Source: Melittangium boletus DSM 14713 (GTDB taxonomy: Bacteria > Myxococcota > Myxococcia > Myxococcales > Myxococcaceae). From it: a stretch of 64,000 bases of DNA. Positions within the stretch are counted from its first letter, which is position 1, and the number at the start of each line of letters is the position of its first letter. The stretch spans positions 5,828,292 through 5,892,291 of the forward strand of contig NZ_CP022163.1 of assembly GCF_002305855.1 (NCBI RefSeq). Reading direction: 5' to 3'. The notes beneath the pieces were generated by a model. The model saw only the letters and a program-made list of their open reading frames with translations, was not told where the DNA came from and searched no databases. Positions 1-7,575 of the stretch are shown here, in pieces. The translations under genes and the position numbers were made by a program.

Positions 1-1909
1 CCATCGCCTTGCGCAGCAGCGACACCTGCTCGGCGCAATCCGTTCCGCCCATGCGCCCCAGCCGCGCCAGCACCGAGTCGAGGCTCGTCTCCGCGAAGAA
101 GTCCGCGATGCGCTCGCCGGTGCTGGTCCACAGATCCCTGCTTCCCGGGCGCGCGCTGAACAGGGGCACGTCCCCGGCGCGCAGGTCGGCCTGCTCGTAG
201 CGCACGAGCGAGCCCAACATGGGGCGCACCCGCGTCTCCGCCCAGAGCAGATCCAACAGCCGCTCGAACTCGAGCGCGTCCCGGAGGAAGTCCGGGTGCT
301 GGCTCTCCTGCTGGAGGAAGCCATAGCGGAAGGTGGGCCGCACGATGTGCCGCACCTCCACGTCGCCGAAGTCGCGCAGCTCGCGCTCCATGCTGGCGCG
401 CTCGCGCACCAGCAACTGGTACGTCTCCTCGAAGCCCCGCGCCATCTCCTCCACGAATTCGGAGGCATTGGCGGGCTCTCCCGCCAGCCGGGGCAGGTTG
501 TTGGAGCCCCGGGTCGTCACCTGCTTGCGCACCAGCCGCATCGTGTCCTGGTGGGCGTCCTCCACCATGAGCACGGGGTGGGGGAAGACCTGGCCGGACT
601 GGCCGCCGAGCCCGCTCAGGTCCACGCTCTTGGTGCCGCTGGCCATCTGGAAGTTGGGCAGCAACCCGATGGAGAGCACGGACTGGTCGAGCAACTGGAT
701 GGCGCGCCAGTAGGCGTCCGTGCCGTAGTCGATGGGCGGCTCGTGGTAGAAGAGCGCTTCCAGGTCCACCACCACGGGGTACTCGCTCGAGGCGATCAGG
801 TTCTCCATGTGCAGGTCCACCGCCCGCAGCATGTAGAGCAGGGCCATGAGGCTGCCCTGGCGCAGGTAGAAGCGCTGGAGCTGGTCTCGGGTGGTGCACT
901 CATCGGCCTTCACGAATTCCACCCAGCCGTAGTCGCCGCGGTTGAGCAGCTTGAGCAGGCGGTGCGGGGTGCTCAGGCCGTGCGTGTTGAGCCAGTTCAA
1001 GAGCCGCTGGAAGCCCTCGTCGATGTCCAGCGAGCGCGGCTTGTAGACGAGCTGGATGCCCGCGCTGAACTTCACGTGGGCCACCGAGCGGCCCCCGCGG
1101 TGCACGTCGCCCACGCCCACGGCCAGCGCGCTCACCTCGCCCAGCTCCTGTCCGGACAGGAAGAAGCGCCCCAGCTCCTCGCGATCCTTCGCGATGCGCT
1201 CGAGCAGCTCCAGGCTCACGGCCACCCAGCGCTCCACGGTGGCCACCATCATGCGGGCCAGGACCGGGTACTCCTGGAGCAGCTTGATCAGCCGCTCGGC
1301 GTCATCGAACGAGCCGAGGAAGTGATCGAAGCGCTCCTGGGGCGTGCCCTCGGGCAGCTCGCCGAGCAGCCGCGCCGCGTTGAGCTCCAGCACCAACACG
1401 CGCGTGGCCTGGACGGACAGCCCCTCGTGCAAGCCGAGGATCAACGCCCGTTCCGCGTCCGCGGTGAGCAGGGAGCGGCCCTGGAGGTGGCGGTCCCGGA
1501 TGGCGGCGATGCCCTGGCGCAGCCGGGCGGCGCCCACCTGGATGAAGGGCCGGGTGAAGCCGGCGAACGAGGGCCGCGCCTTGGGCCCCGGCGGCGCGAT
1601 GAGGGGCGGCAGCGGCTCGTCGCGGTGCTTGCGCTGGGCGAGCTCGTCCAGGAACGCGAGCCATTTGAAATCCGCCTGGCGCTCGTTGACGGCCACGTCT
1701 TCCCGGGCGAGGTGGCCCAGGAACTCCTCCTCGCTCAGCGCCGCGTCTCGCAGCCTCCGCGCGTACTCCCCGTCGTCGCACATCATCGTGTCGCGCCAGG
1801 TCTTGAGCCTCTTGCTGGCGCGCTCGCGCTCGGCGGGGTCCGTCACGGGACCCGGGTTCAGACGCTCATGGAGGAATGCCGCCTTCTTCCACAGTGCTTG
1901 ATCGATCAT
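1..1909 (-). CDS. lanM: Class II lanthipeptide synthetase LanM (partial, dehydratase half)
   Basis: Runs off the left edge of the window; the first 636 residues are present. LanM enzymes phosphorylate and dehydrate Ser/Thr of a precursor peptide, then a C-terminal LanC-like domain forms thioether rings. The visible part is the DUF4135 dehydratase. Kinase-like active-site elements known from CylM can be read: a V-Y-K-P-R lysine near K290, D-L-H-x-E-N at D365/H367/N370, and D-L-E at D382/E384, so the dehydratase looks intact. The zinc-binding cyclase domain lies outside the window and is unseen. ATG 1909 starts the reading frame M-I-D-Q-A-L; no strong ribosome binding site precedes it. It lies downstream of lanA on the same strand, separated by a terminator hairpin, so expression probably depends on read-through or another promoter. 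Confidence 0.92.
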   Translation of the reverse strand, partial: MIDQALWKKAAFLHERLNPGPVTDPAERERASKRLKTWRDTMMCDDGEYARRLRDAALSEEEFLGHLAREDVAVNERQADFKWLAFLDELAQRKHRDEPLPPLIAPPGPKARPSFAGFTRPFIQVGAARLRQGIAAIRDRHLQGRSLLTADAERALILGLHEGLSVQATRVLVLELNAARLLGELPEGTPQERFDHFLGSFDDAERLIKLLQEYPVLARMMVATVERWVAVSLELLERIAKDREELGRFFLSGQELGEVSALAVGVGDVHRGGRSVAHVKFSAGIQLVYKPRSLDIDEGFQRLLNWLNTHGLSTPHRLLKLLNRGDYGWVEFVKADECTTRDQLQRFYLRQGSLMALLYMLRAVDLHMENLIASSEYPVVVDLEALFYHEPPIDYGTDAYWRAIQLLDQSVLSIGLLPNFQMASGTKSVDLSGLGGQSGQVFPHPVLMVEDAHQDTMRLVRKQVTTRGSNNLPRLAGEPANASEFVEEMARGFEETYQLLVRERASMERELRDFGDVEVRHIVRPTFRYGFLQQESQHPDFLRDALEFERLLDLLWAETRVRPMLGSLVRYEQADLRAGDVPLFSARPGSRDLWTSTGERIADFFAETSLDSVLARLGRMGGTDCAEQVSLLRKAM

Positions 1910-2040
1910 GAGTGGGCTCGTGTCCTCGCGGCGCGGAAAGGGGGCGCGTGCGGAAAGATCGGAGAGGGGGAGCGTACCACGTGCCCCTGGCCGAGGACGC
2001 CGGAGCGCCCAGGTCGGTGGGGCGGCTGACGAGCGGACGA

Positions 2041-2091
2041 AATAAAAAACCCCGAAAGCGGGAGGGCGGCGCGCCGCCCGTGCTTTCGGGG
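2041..2091 (-). terminator. Intrinsic terminator after lanA
   Basis: Read on the minus strand, a 10-bp stem (CCCCGAAAGC at 2050-2059 pairing with GCTTTCGGGG at 2082-2091) encloses a second GC-rich palindrome (GGGCGGCGCGCCGCCC, 2064-2079). It is followed at once by a T-rich tract (GTTTTTTATT). This is the classic Rho-independent form oriented to stop lanA transcripts before lanM. Partial read-through would give much more precursor than synthetase, a common arrangement in lantibiotic operons. Confidence 0.88.
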
Positions 2092-2095
2092 GGAA

Positions 2096-2121
2096 CATGT
2101 CCCCACCGGAGCGGGGACATG
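2096..2121. repeat. Second hairpin between lanA and its terminator
   Basis: Perfect 9-bp inverted repeat, CATGTCCCC (2096-2104) and GGGGACATG (2113-2121), with an 8-nt loop. It lies 29 nt past the lanA stop codon and directly before the intrinsic terminator in the direction of lanA transcription. There is no T tract of its own. A role in stabilising the 3' end of the lanA mRNA or in processing is inference. Confidence 0.7.
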
Positions 2122-2150
2122 AAGCAGCAGGTTGTGGGGAAGCGTTCTGA

Positions 2151-2384
2151 CTACAGACAGAACGGCTTGCACTCGGTGGAGTAGGTGCAGATCCAGCCGC
2201 CCGAGTTGCCCGGGACCTTCGTGTCCGCGGCGACGCCGCCGACAACTTCCTGCAGCTCGGTCTCGTTGAGCTCCACCGCCGACAGACCCGCGGGGTTCGC
2301 GGGGATGGACGCACGCTGCTCCTCGGTGAGCGAAGCGCGGAAAGAAGCGTCCTTCCAAGCACGGATGATCATGTCCTTCGTCAT
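2151..2384 (-). CDS. lanA: Mersacidin-type class II lanthipeptide precursor LanA
   Basis: 77-residue precursor. Residues 1-50 are a leader with the I-I-R-A-W-K-D start, an acidic E-L-x-x-x-E-L-Q-E-V segment and a terminal V-V-G-G, as in mersacidin/lichenicidin-family leaders cut by C39 peptidases. The predicted 27-residue core starts at V51. It has three Cys (core positions 16, 22, 26) and five Ser/Thr (5, 11, 17, 19, 20). Core 16-22 reads C-T-Y-S-T-E-C, matching the mersacidin/lacticin 481 T-x-S/T-x-E-C ring motif that binds lipid II. A second Gly-Gly at core 12-13 is an alternative cleavage site but lacks the usual upstream hydrophobic pattern. An AGGAG ribosome binding site precedes ATG 2384. 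Flanked by lanT upstream and lanM downstream, with its own promoter and terminator. Confidence 0.93.
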   Translation of the reverse strand: MTKDMIIRAWKDASFRASLTEEQRASIPANPAGLSAVELNETELQEVVGGVAADTKVPGNSGGWICTYSTECKPFCL

Positions 2385-2448
2385 CTGAACGTCTCCTGGC
2401 TATGGGGGGTTGACGGCTGCAAGCAGGTTTTCCCGGCGAGCGATGACT

Positions 2449-2477
2449 ATTAAGCCTTTCTGGGATTCATAAGTCAA
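2449..2477 (-). promoter_or_regulatory. Sigma70-like promoter of lanA
   Basis: On the minus strand, TTGACT (2472-2477) and CTTAAT (2449-2454) are separated by exactly 17 nt, in an AT-rich patch of otherwise GC-rich sequence. The transcript would start about 55 nt upstream of the lanA ATG. It sits in the 168-nt gap after lanT, so lanA can be made independently of the transporter genes. No operator was recognised. Confidence 0.6.
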
Positions 2478-2552
2478 CGGGGGGGGACCAACCTTTTTGG
2501 CCTTCTTGGAAAATAACAGGGTGGCTTCTTTCCCCACCTGGGTGGGGGACGC

Positions 2553-4781
2553 TCAGGCCGCCTGGTCCGAGGCTCCCAACTGGGCCCGGACGAGGGCCGT
2601 GTAGATGCCGCCGCGGGCGAGGAGTTCCGCGTGGGTGCCGGACTCCACCAACTGGCCGCCGTCCATCACCAGGATGAGGTCCGCGTTCACCACGGTGCTC
2701 AGCCGGTGGGCGATGACGATGCGCGTGCACCGCAGCTCCGCGAGCGCCTGTTGCACCCTGCGCTCGGTGATGGCGTCGAGCGCGCTGGTGGCCTCGTCGA
2801 GCAGGAGCACGGCGGGCTTGCGCACCAGGGCCCGGGCGAGCGAGAGGCGCTGGCGCTGGCCGCCGGACAGCGACGCGCCCCGATCCATCAGCAGCGTGTC
2901 GTAGCGCATGGGCATGGCCATGATCTCCTCATGGACCTGGGCGGCCTGGGCGGCCTCTTCCACCGCGGACAGGAGCACTTCGGGGTCCATCATGGAGATG
3001 TTGGCCCGCACGCTGGCGCCGAAGAAGGCCGCGTCCTGGAGCACCACGCCCATCTGGGTGCGCACGGAGTGCAGGTCCAACGTGGACAGGTCCACGCCGT
3101 CGTAGCGCAGGGTGCCCGCGGTGGGCGGGTAGAGGCCGATGAGCAGGTTGGCGAGCGTGGATTTGCCCGCGCCCGAGCGCCCCACGAGGGCGACGAACTG
3201 CCCCGGCGCGATGCTCACCGACACATCCTTGACCACGAAGGGGGCCATGGGGCCGTAGCGGAAGGAGACATGCTCCAGGGCGATGCCCCCGCGCAGCGTG
3301 TGGCTGGGGCGGGAGATGTCCGGGTTCTGCTCTGGCGCGGCGTCGAGCACGTCGTCCAGCCGGGTGATGTAGCTGCCCAGCAGTTGGAGCTGATTGGCCG
3401 TCGCCACCAGGTTGGCGAGCGGGGCGAGCAGTCCCGCGGCGAGCGCGTTGAGGCCCAGCATGGTGCCCAGGCTGGTGTCTCCGGAGAGCACCTGCCAGGT
3501 GCCCACGCACAACAGGACGAGGGGCGAGGCCAGCCGCAGCGTGCCGTTGAGGGCATCCACCCAGGCGGTCAGGTTGCCGCGTTGCAGGGACACGTTGAGC
3601 ACGCGCACCAGCAGGCCCGCGTAGTGCTGCACCGCCCGGTGCTCGGCGCCATACGCCTTGAGCGACTGGATGCCGGTGAGCATCTCCACCTGGTAGCTCT
3701 GGCTCTGCGCCTCCATCTCCAGGCTGCGGCCCATCAACTCGCCCTGCTGCTTGCGCGAGAACACGAAGATGAGCACCTGCAGCGCCGCCAGTCCCAGCAC
3801 CAGCAGCCCCAGGGTGGGACTCGCCACGAGGATGATGATCAAATAGATGAAGACGAGCGAGCCATCCAGGATGCCGGACACGGCGGTGGAGGAGAGGATC
3901 TCCCGCACGGCGGTGTTGGTGTTCATGCGCGCCAGCAGATCTCCCGAGGAGCGCACCTGGAAGAACGCATAGGACAGGCTGACCAGGTGCTCGAGGAAGC
4001 CCAGGGACAGGCTGGAGTCGATGCGGGTGCGCAGCTCCACCAGCATGTGGCCGCGGATGAGCGAGGCCATCAGGTTGAAGAGGGCGATGGAGGCCAGTCC
4101 CAGGCTCAACACGATGAGCAGGTGTTGATCTCCGCGCGGCACCACCCGGTCCACCACCAGTCCCGTCAGGGCCGGAATCGCCAGCGCGAAGAGCTGCAGC
4201 ATGAACGAGACGACGAGGACGCGCGCGAGCGTGTCCGACTGGCGGAGGATCTGGCTCACGTACCGGGAGGTGCGCCGGGGGCCGGCCTTGCGGGTCTCGA
4301 AACCCTCTCCGGGCTCGAGCAGCAAGGTGACGCCGGTGAAGGCCCGGCGGAACTCCTCCAGGGGCAGCCGTTGGCGGCCGCTCGCGGGATCCACGATGTC
4401 CACGCCGTCCTTGTGCAGCCGCTCGAAGACGACGAAGTGCGAGAAGCGCCAGTGGAGGATGGACCCGGCGGGCAGGAACTCCAGCGCGTTCGTGTCGATC
4501 GAGACGCCCCGGGCCCGCAGGCCGAAGCGGCGCGCGGCGTGGAGCAGCTGCAGGGCGGAGAGGCCGTCGCGCTGCGGGCCCAGCAGGTCGCGCACCTCCT
4601 CCAGACGCATGGCCCGGCCATGGTAGTTGAGGACCATGGTCAGGCACGCCGCGCCGCACTCGGTGGCGGAGAGCTGGCGCACCACCGGGACGCGGCGCTC
4701 CCTCAGCCGGGATTGGAGCTCCCGGAGCACCGGGAAGCGGTCGAGCAGGCCCTTCTTCGGCGGAGGTTCAATCGGTGTCAT
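2553..4781 (-). CDS. lanT: Peptidase-containing ABC transporter (LanT-type)
   Basis: 742 residues in the inner membrane. Residues 33-160 form a C39 peptidase domain: Q36, catalytic C42 (in E-C-G-A-A-C), H115 (in S-H-F-V-V-F) and D131 (I-V-D-P) are all present. Six membrane segments (about 190-470) follow. The ABC ATPase has Walker A G-R-S-G-A-G-K-S-T near 535, signature L-S-G-G-Q near 640 and Walker B L-L-L-D-E-A-T near 660. Such proteins cleave the leader after Gly-Gly and export the mature peptide using ATP. The start overlaps the upstream HlyD gene by 14 nt, so the two are co-translated. Next downstream is lanA, its likely substrate. Confidence 0.93.
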   Translation of the reverse strand: MTPIEPPPKKGLLDRFPVLRELQSRLRERRVPVVRQLSATECGAACLTMVLNYHGRAMRLEEVRDLLGPQRDGLSALQLLHAARRFGLRARGVSIDTNALEFLPAGSILHWRFSHFVVFERLHKDGVDIVDPASGRQRLPLEEFRRAFTGVTLLLEPGEGFETRKAGPRRTSRYVSQILRQSDTLARVLVVSFMLQLFALAIPALTGLVVDRVVPRGDQHLLIVLSLGLASIALFNLMASLIRGHMLVELRTRIDSSLSLGFLEHLVSLSYAFFQVRSSGDLLARMNTNTAVREILSSTAVSGILDGSLVFIYLIIILVASPTLGLLVLGLAALQVLIFVFSRKQQGELMGRSLEMEAQSQSYQVEMLTGIQSLKAYGAEHRAVQHYAGLLVRVLNVSLQRGNLTAWVDALNGTLRLASPLVLLCVGTWQVLSGDTSLGTMLGLNALAAGLLAPLANLVATANQLQLLGSYITRLDDVLDAAPEQNPDISRPSHTLRGGIALEHVSFRYGPMAPFVVKDVSVSIAPGQFVALVGRSGAGKSTLANLLIGLYPPTAGTLRYDGVDLSTLDLHSVRTQMGVVLQDAAFFGASVRANISMMDPEVLLSAVEEAAQAAQVHEEIMAMPMRYDTLLMDRGASLSGGQRQRLSLARALVRKPAVLLLDEATSALDAITERRVQQALAELRCTRIVIAHRLSTVVNADLILVMDGGQLVESGTHAELLARGGIYTALVRAQLGASDQAA

Positions 4782-5742
4782 CGCTCCACAGTCCCTTGAG
4801 GCCGGGCACGAGCATCACGAGGATGCTCTCCGCGCGCAGCCTGGCCTCGGCCCGGGCCATCATTCCGTCCACGTAGTTGAAGGTCTGGCCGCCCCGGCGG
4901 AAGGTCGAGGCGGGCAGCCGCGCGCGCACGAGCACCTGCGGCCCGTCGAACCTGAGCGCATCGGAGATCTCCCGTCCCAGGTAGCGGCGCGTCTCCGAGG
5001 GGCCGATGATCTGATCGCTCACGTACTCGACCCGCAGGTCGCGGTACTCGTACGGAAAGCCGTCCAGCTCCACCCGGAGCATCTTGCCCGGGCGCAGGAA
5101 GGGGCGGCTGCTGCCCGGCAGCAGCGCGATGAGCGTGGCCCGCACGTCCTCGTCCACGAGCGAGGCGACGCTCTCGCCCGGTTGGACGTATTGCGCGGGC
5201 CGCACCCGCAGGTCATTGACCACGCCCGCGCGGGTGGCCCGGATGGAGCGCGCCTCCTGCCGGGCCTGGGCCTGCTCGCGCTCCGCCCGCAGGGTGGTGA
5301 GCACCTGCCGCGCGGCCTGATCGCTTGGATCCCTCAGCATCCGCGCGAGCTGCAGCTCGAACTCCCGCTCGATCCGCTCCAGCGCCGTGTGCTCCTCCTG
5401 GGCATGGAGCTTCACCAGGACCTGGCCCGCGGCGACCCGCTGCCCGGGCTGGACCTCCACGGAGGTGACGACGCCCGCCACGTCCACGGTGACTTCCGAT
5501 TTGCCCTCCACGCGCACCACCGCGAGCCCGGAGGCGTACTCGCTCACGGTTCCCAGCGCGCAGAACAGCAGCCCCGCCACCACCACCACCACCAGCATCC
5601 AATAGGCCCAGCGGGACCATTCCGGAGACAGTTGCAGCAGCTCGCTGTCCACGCGGGCCGTGGTGTGCTCCTGCATGGCCTGCTGCCGGTAGATGCGCGC
5701 CTCGTGGGCCGGGCCCTGGGGCGCCTTGTCCTCATCGGCCAC
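4768..5742 (-). CDS. HlyD-family secretion adaptor of the lanthipeptide exporter
   Basis: 324 residues: cytoplasmic N-terminus, one membrane helix (about 45-65, W-A-Y-W-M-L followed by Val-rich sequence), then a periplasmic lipoyl/biotinyl-like segment (V-T-S-V-E-V-Q-P-G-Q-R-V-A-A-G), a short coiled coil and a beta-barrel region. Adaptors of this kind link an inner-membrane ABC exporter to an outer-membrane TolC-type channel. The 3' end overlaps lanT by 14 nt and the 5' end is 18 nt from a second adaptor gene, so all three look like one transcription unit. No TolC homologue is present nearby, so a genome-encoded channel must be shared. Confidence 0.87.
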   Translation of the reverse strand: MADEDKAPQGPAHEARIYRQQAMQEHTTARVDSELLQLSPEWSRWAYWMLVVVVVAGLLFCALGTVSEYASGLAVVRVEGKSEVTVDVAGVVTSVEVQPGQRVAAGQVLVKLHAQEEHTALERIEREFELQLARMLRDPSDQAARQVLTTLRAEREQAQARQEARSIRATRAGVVNDLRVRPAQYVQPGESVASLVDEDVRATLIALLPGSSRPFLRPGKMLRVELDGFPYEYRDLRVEYVSDQIIGPSETRRYLGREISDALRFDGPQVLVRARLPASTFRRGGQTFNYVDGMMARAEARLRAESILVMLVPGLKGLWSDDTD

Positions 5743-5760
5743 GGTGTCCTCCCGTGTTCT

Positions 5761-6711
5761 TCATGGCGTCTCCTCGGGACCGAGCGCCGTGCGCTCCGGG
5801 GGCGGGTCCACGCGCACGCGCACCACCATGCCCGCGGGGACCTCGGGGCCCGGCGGCCTGTCCAGGCGCGCCAGCGCGATGATCATGCGCGAGGCGGCAT
5901 CCACCTCGGGCGAGATGTTCTCCACCTGTCCCGTCAGCACGCCGCCCTCCCGGCCCAGGCGCACCTGGACGGGCGCGCCCGAGGACACCCGGTGGAGTGC
6001 TTCCTCGGGGATGGCGAAGCGCACCCGCAGGCCCTGGGCGCCCAGCAGCCGCAGCACGGGCCTCGAGGGCGAGGCCTGCGCGCCTGGATCGAGGTAGCGG
6101 TCGGCCACCACGCCCTCGAAGGGCGCCTTGATGACCGAGTCCTCGATGCGCTGTTGGATCTGCTCCACGCGGGCGACCTGCTCCTGCACCTGGGCCTGCG
6201 CGGCGCTCAAGCGCGCGGCGGCGCTCTTCTCCTGGAAGCCCGCGGCGGCGATCTCCTCCTCCGGCACGGCCTGGAGGCTGACCAGCTTCGGATGGGCATA
6301 GCGTTGGGTGCGGTCCCGGGCCTCGCTCAGCGCCACCTGGGCGAGCTGCTCCTGGGCCCGGGCCGTTTGCAGCATCGCCTGCGCGATGGCGAGCTCCTTG
6401 CGCAGGGGTTGCAGCTCCAGCCGCAGCAGCGGCGCGCCCTCCTTCACATGGGCGCCCACCTCCACCTCGATGCTCGTCAGCCGTCCCTCGGTCTTGGGGA
6501 CGATGTCCACCGACGCGCTGGGGATGACGACGCCGAGGAAGTCCGCTCCCGTCCCGGTCTGGGCTCCCCGGGAGGCGGCCTGTCCCTCCTCGGATGGGGA
6601 GCCTCGCGAGACCGCGGTGTCGGCGGGGTCGTTCATGGCGAAACGCACCGCCAGCGCTCCGCCCAGGAAGAGGGTGAGCAGCGAGATGCAGGCGAGCAGG
6701 GCGCGAGGCAT
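5761..6711 (-). CDS. Periplasmic adaptor (HlyD/RND membrane-fusion type)
   Basis: 316 residues with an N-terminal signal anchor (about residues 3-22, A-L-L-A-C-I-S-L-L-T-L-F-L-G-G-A-L), then a typical membrane-fusion layout: barrel-sandwich half V-D-I-V-P-K-T-E-G-R-L-T-S-I, an Ala/Gln/Glu-rich coiled coil (about 100-185), the second half A-P-F-E-G-V-V-A-D-R-Y-L-D-P-G, and a C-terminal beta domain. It is the first gene of the presumed adaptor-adaptor-lanT unit. Why the locus carries two adaptors is unclear: they may form a mixed hexamer, or one may serve immunity or another pump. Confidence 0.82.
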   Translation of the reverse strand: MPRALLACISLLTLFLGGALAVRFAMNDPADTAVSRGSPSEEGQAASRGAQTGTGADFLGVVIPSASVDIVPKTEGRLTSIEVEVGAHVKEGAPLLRLELQPLRKELAIAQAMLQTARAQEQLAQVALSEARDRTQRYAHPKLVSLQAVPEEEIAAAGFQEKSAAARLSAAQAQVQEQVARVEQIQQRIEDSVIKAPFEGVVADRYLDPGAQASPSRPVLRLLGAQGLRVRFAIPEEALHRVSSGAPVQVRLGREGGVLTGQVENISPEVDAASRMIIALARLDRPPGPEVPAGMVVRVRVDPPPERTALGPEETP

Positions 6712-6788
6712 GGGCGGATTATAGCGGCTGGCCTGTTAATCCCGGCATCCCCACCCGGCCGCCCAGCCATCCAGGCGGCCGAGCACGC

Positions 6789-7379
6789 TCAAGGCGTGCC
6801 CGCGTCCAGGGGGGTCCCCGCGTCGCCAGGGGCGTGGGGAGAGGTCTTGTTGGGCGAGGTGGCGGCCTGGGTCAGACGCTCGGGGGTGGTGGCGAAGAGC
6901 GTCATGCGCGCGATGTCGAGCGCGCGATCCCTGTCCGGACCGAGCCAGGTGACGACGATGCCGCACGGCGTGTCGTCATCCCAGGCGGACACCTGGAGCA
7001 TGCCGGGCACGGGCTCGCGACGTGCCGCGGCCTTGCCCATGGCGGGCACCTCCATGCCTCCGGCCTTGAGGGTCGGGATGAGGAGGGCCTGGAGATCTTC
7101 GCCTTCGAAGCGCTTGCGGCAGTCGTAGGCGATGGAGAGCGAGACGTCCTTCTGTTCGGCCGAACGGAAGACGCACAACGGGCCGCACGAGGCGCACGGG
7201 CGCTCCTCCTTGAAGGAGAAGCCGGGCAGGGCGTCACGCACCTCGAGCGACACGAGTCCCTCGCAGGTGAGCGCTTCCGGAGGGGGCGGGAAGCCCGCGT
7301 CCGCCGAGCCCGCGTCTCGCGAGCGGCAGGCGCTCAGCGCCAGTGCCAGCACCACTCCCACGCCCCAGCCTGCCCGCAT
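6789..7379 (-). CDS. Predicted lipoprotein of unknown function
   Basis: 196 residues starting M-R-A-G-W-G-V with a short signal and lipobox L-A-L-S-A-C at about residue 18, so it should be lipid-anchored. The mature part has six further Cys in pairs (C-A-S-C-G-P-L-C near the middle), suggesting disulfides, and a Pro/Asp/Ala-rich tail. I do not recognise a family. An upstream in-frame start at 7460 would put 27 non-signal-like residues before the lipobox, so 7379 is preferred. It is on the same strand as the lanthipeptide genes, 77 nt upstream of the first adaptor; membership in that operon is possible but not shown. Confidence 0.7.
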   Translation of the reverse strand: MRAGWGVGVVLALALSACRSRDAGSADAGFPPPPEALTCEGLVSLEVRDALPGFSFKEERPCASCGPLCVFRSAEQKDVSLSIAYDCRKRFEGEDLQALLIPTLKAGGMEVPAMGKAAARREPVPGMLQVSAWDDDTPCGIVVTWLGPDRDRALDIARMTLFATTPERLTQAATSPNKTSPHAPGDAGTPLDAGTP

Positions 7380-7575
7380 CCCGGAATCCCTTCTGTGCCC
7401 CGTGAAGAAGGGTGGATGGTAGACCGACCCGGCCCCCCGTGGGCCACGGGGAATGTGCACGCCTGCCCGCTGTCAGACGCCGCGCGTCATCCTCCGCTCC
7501 CCGGGTAAAGCTCGTTTCCCGCGACGGGGCTGGTCTAAGCTGCCACCCCCCTCCGACCCCCAGGAGATGTGCTCC

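Noticed and set aside
296..2029. Long plus-strand open frame opposite lanM
   Set aside because: Low-complexity His/Gln/Ala/Leu/Val-rich composition typical of antisense frames in high-GC genes; the minus strand has LanM active-site motifs.
2631..4799. Long plus-strand frame across the ABC transporter
   Set aside because: Antisense shadow; the minus frame has full C39 and ABC motifs.
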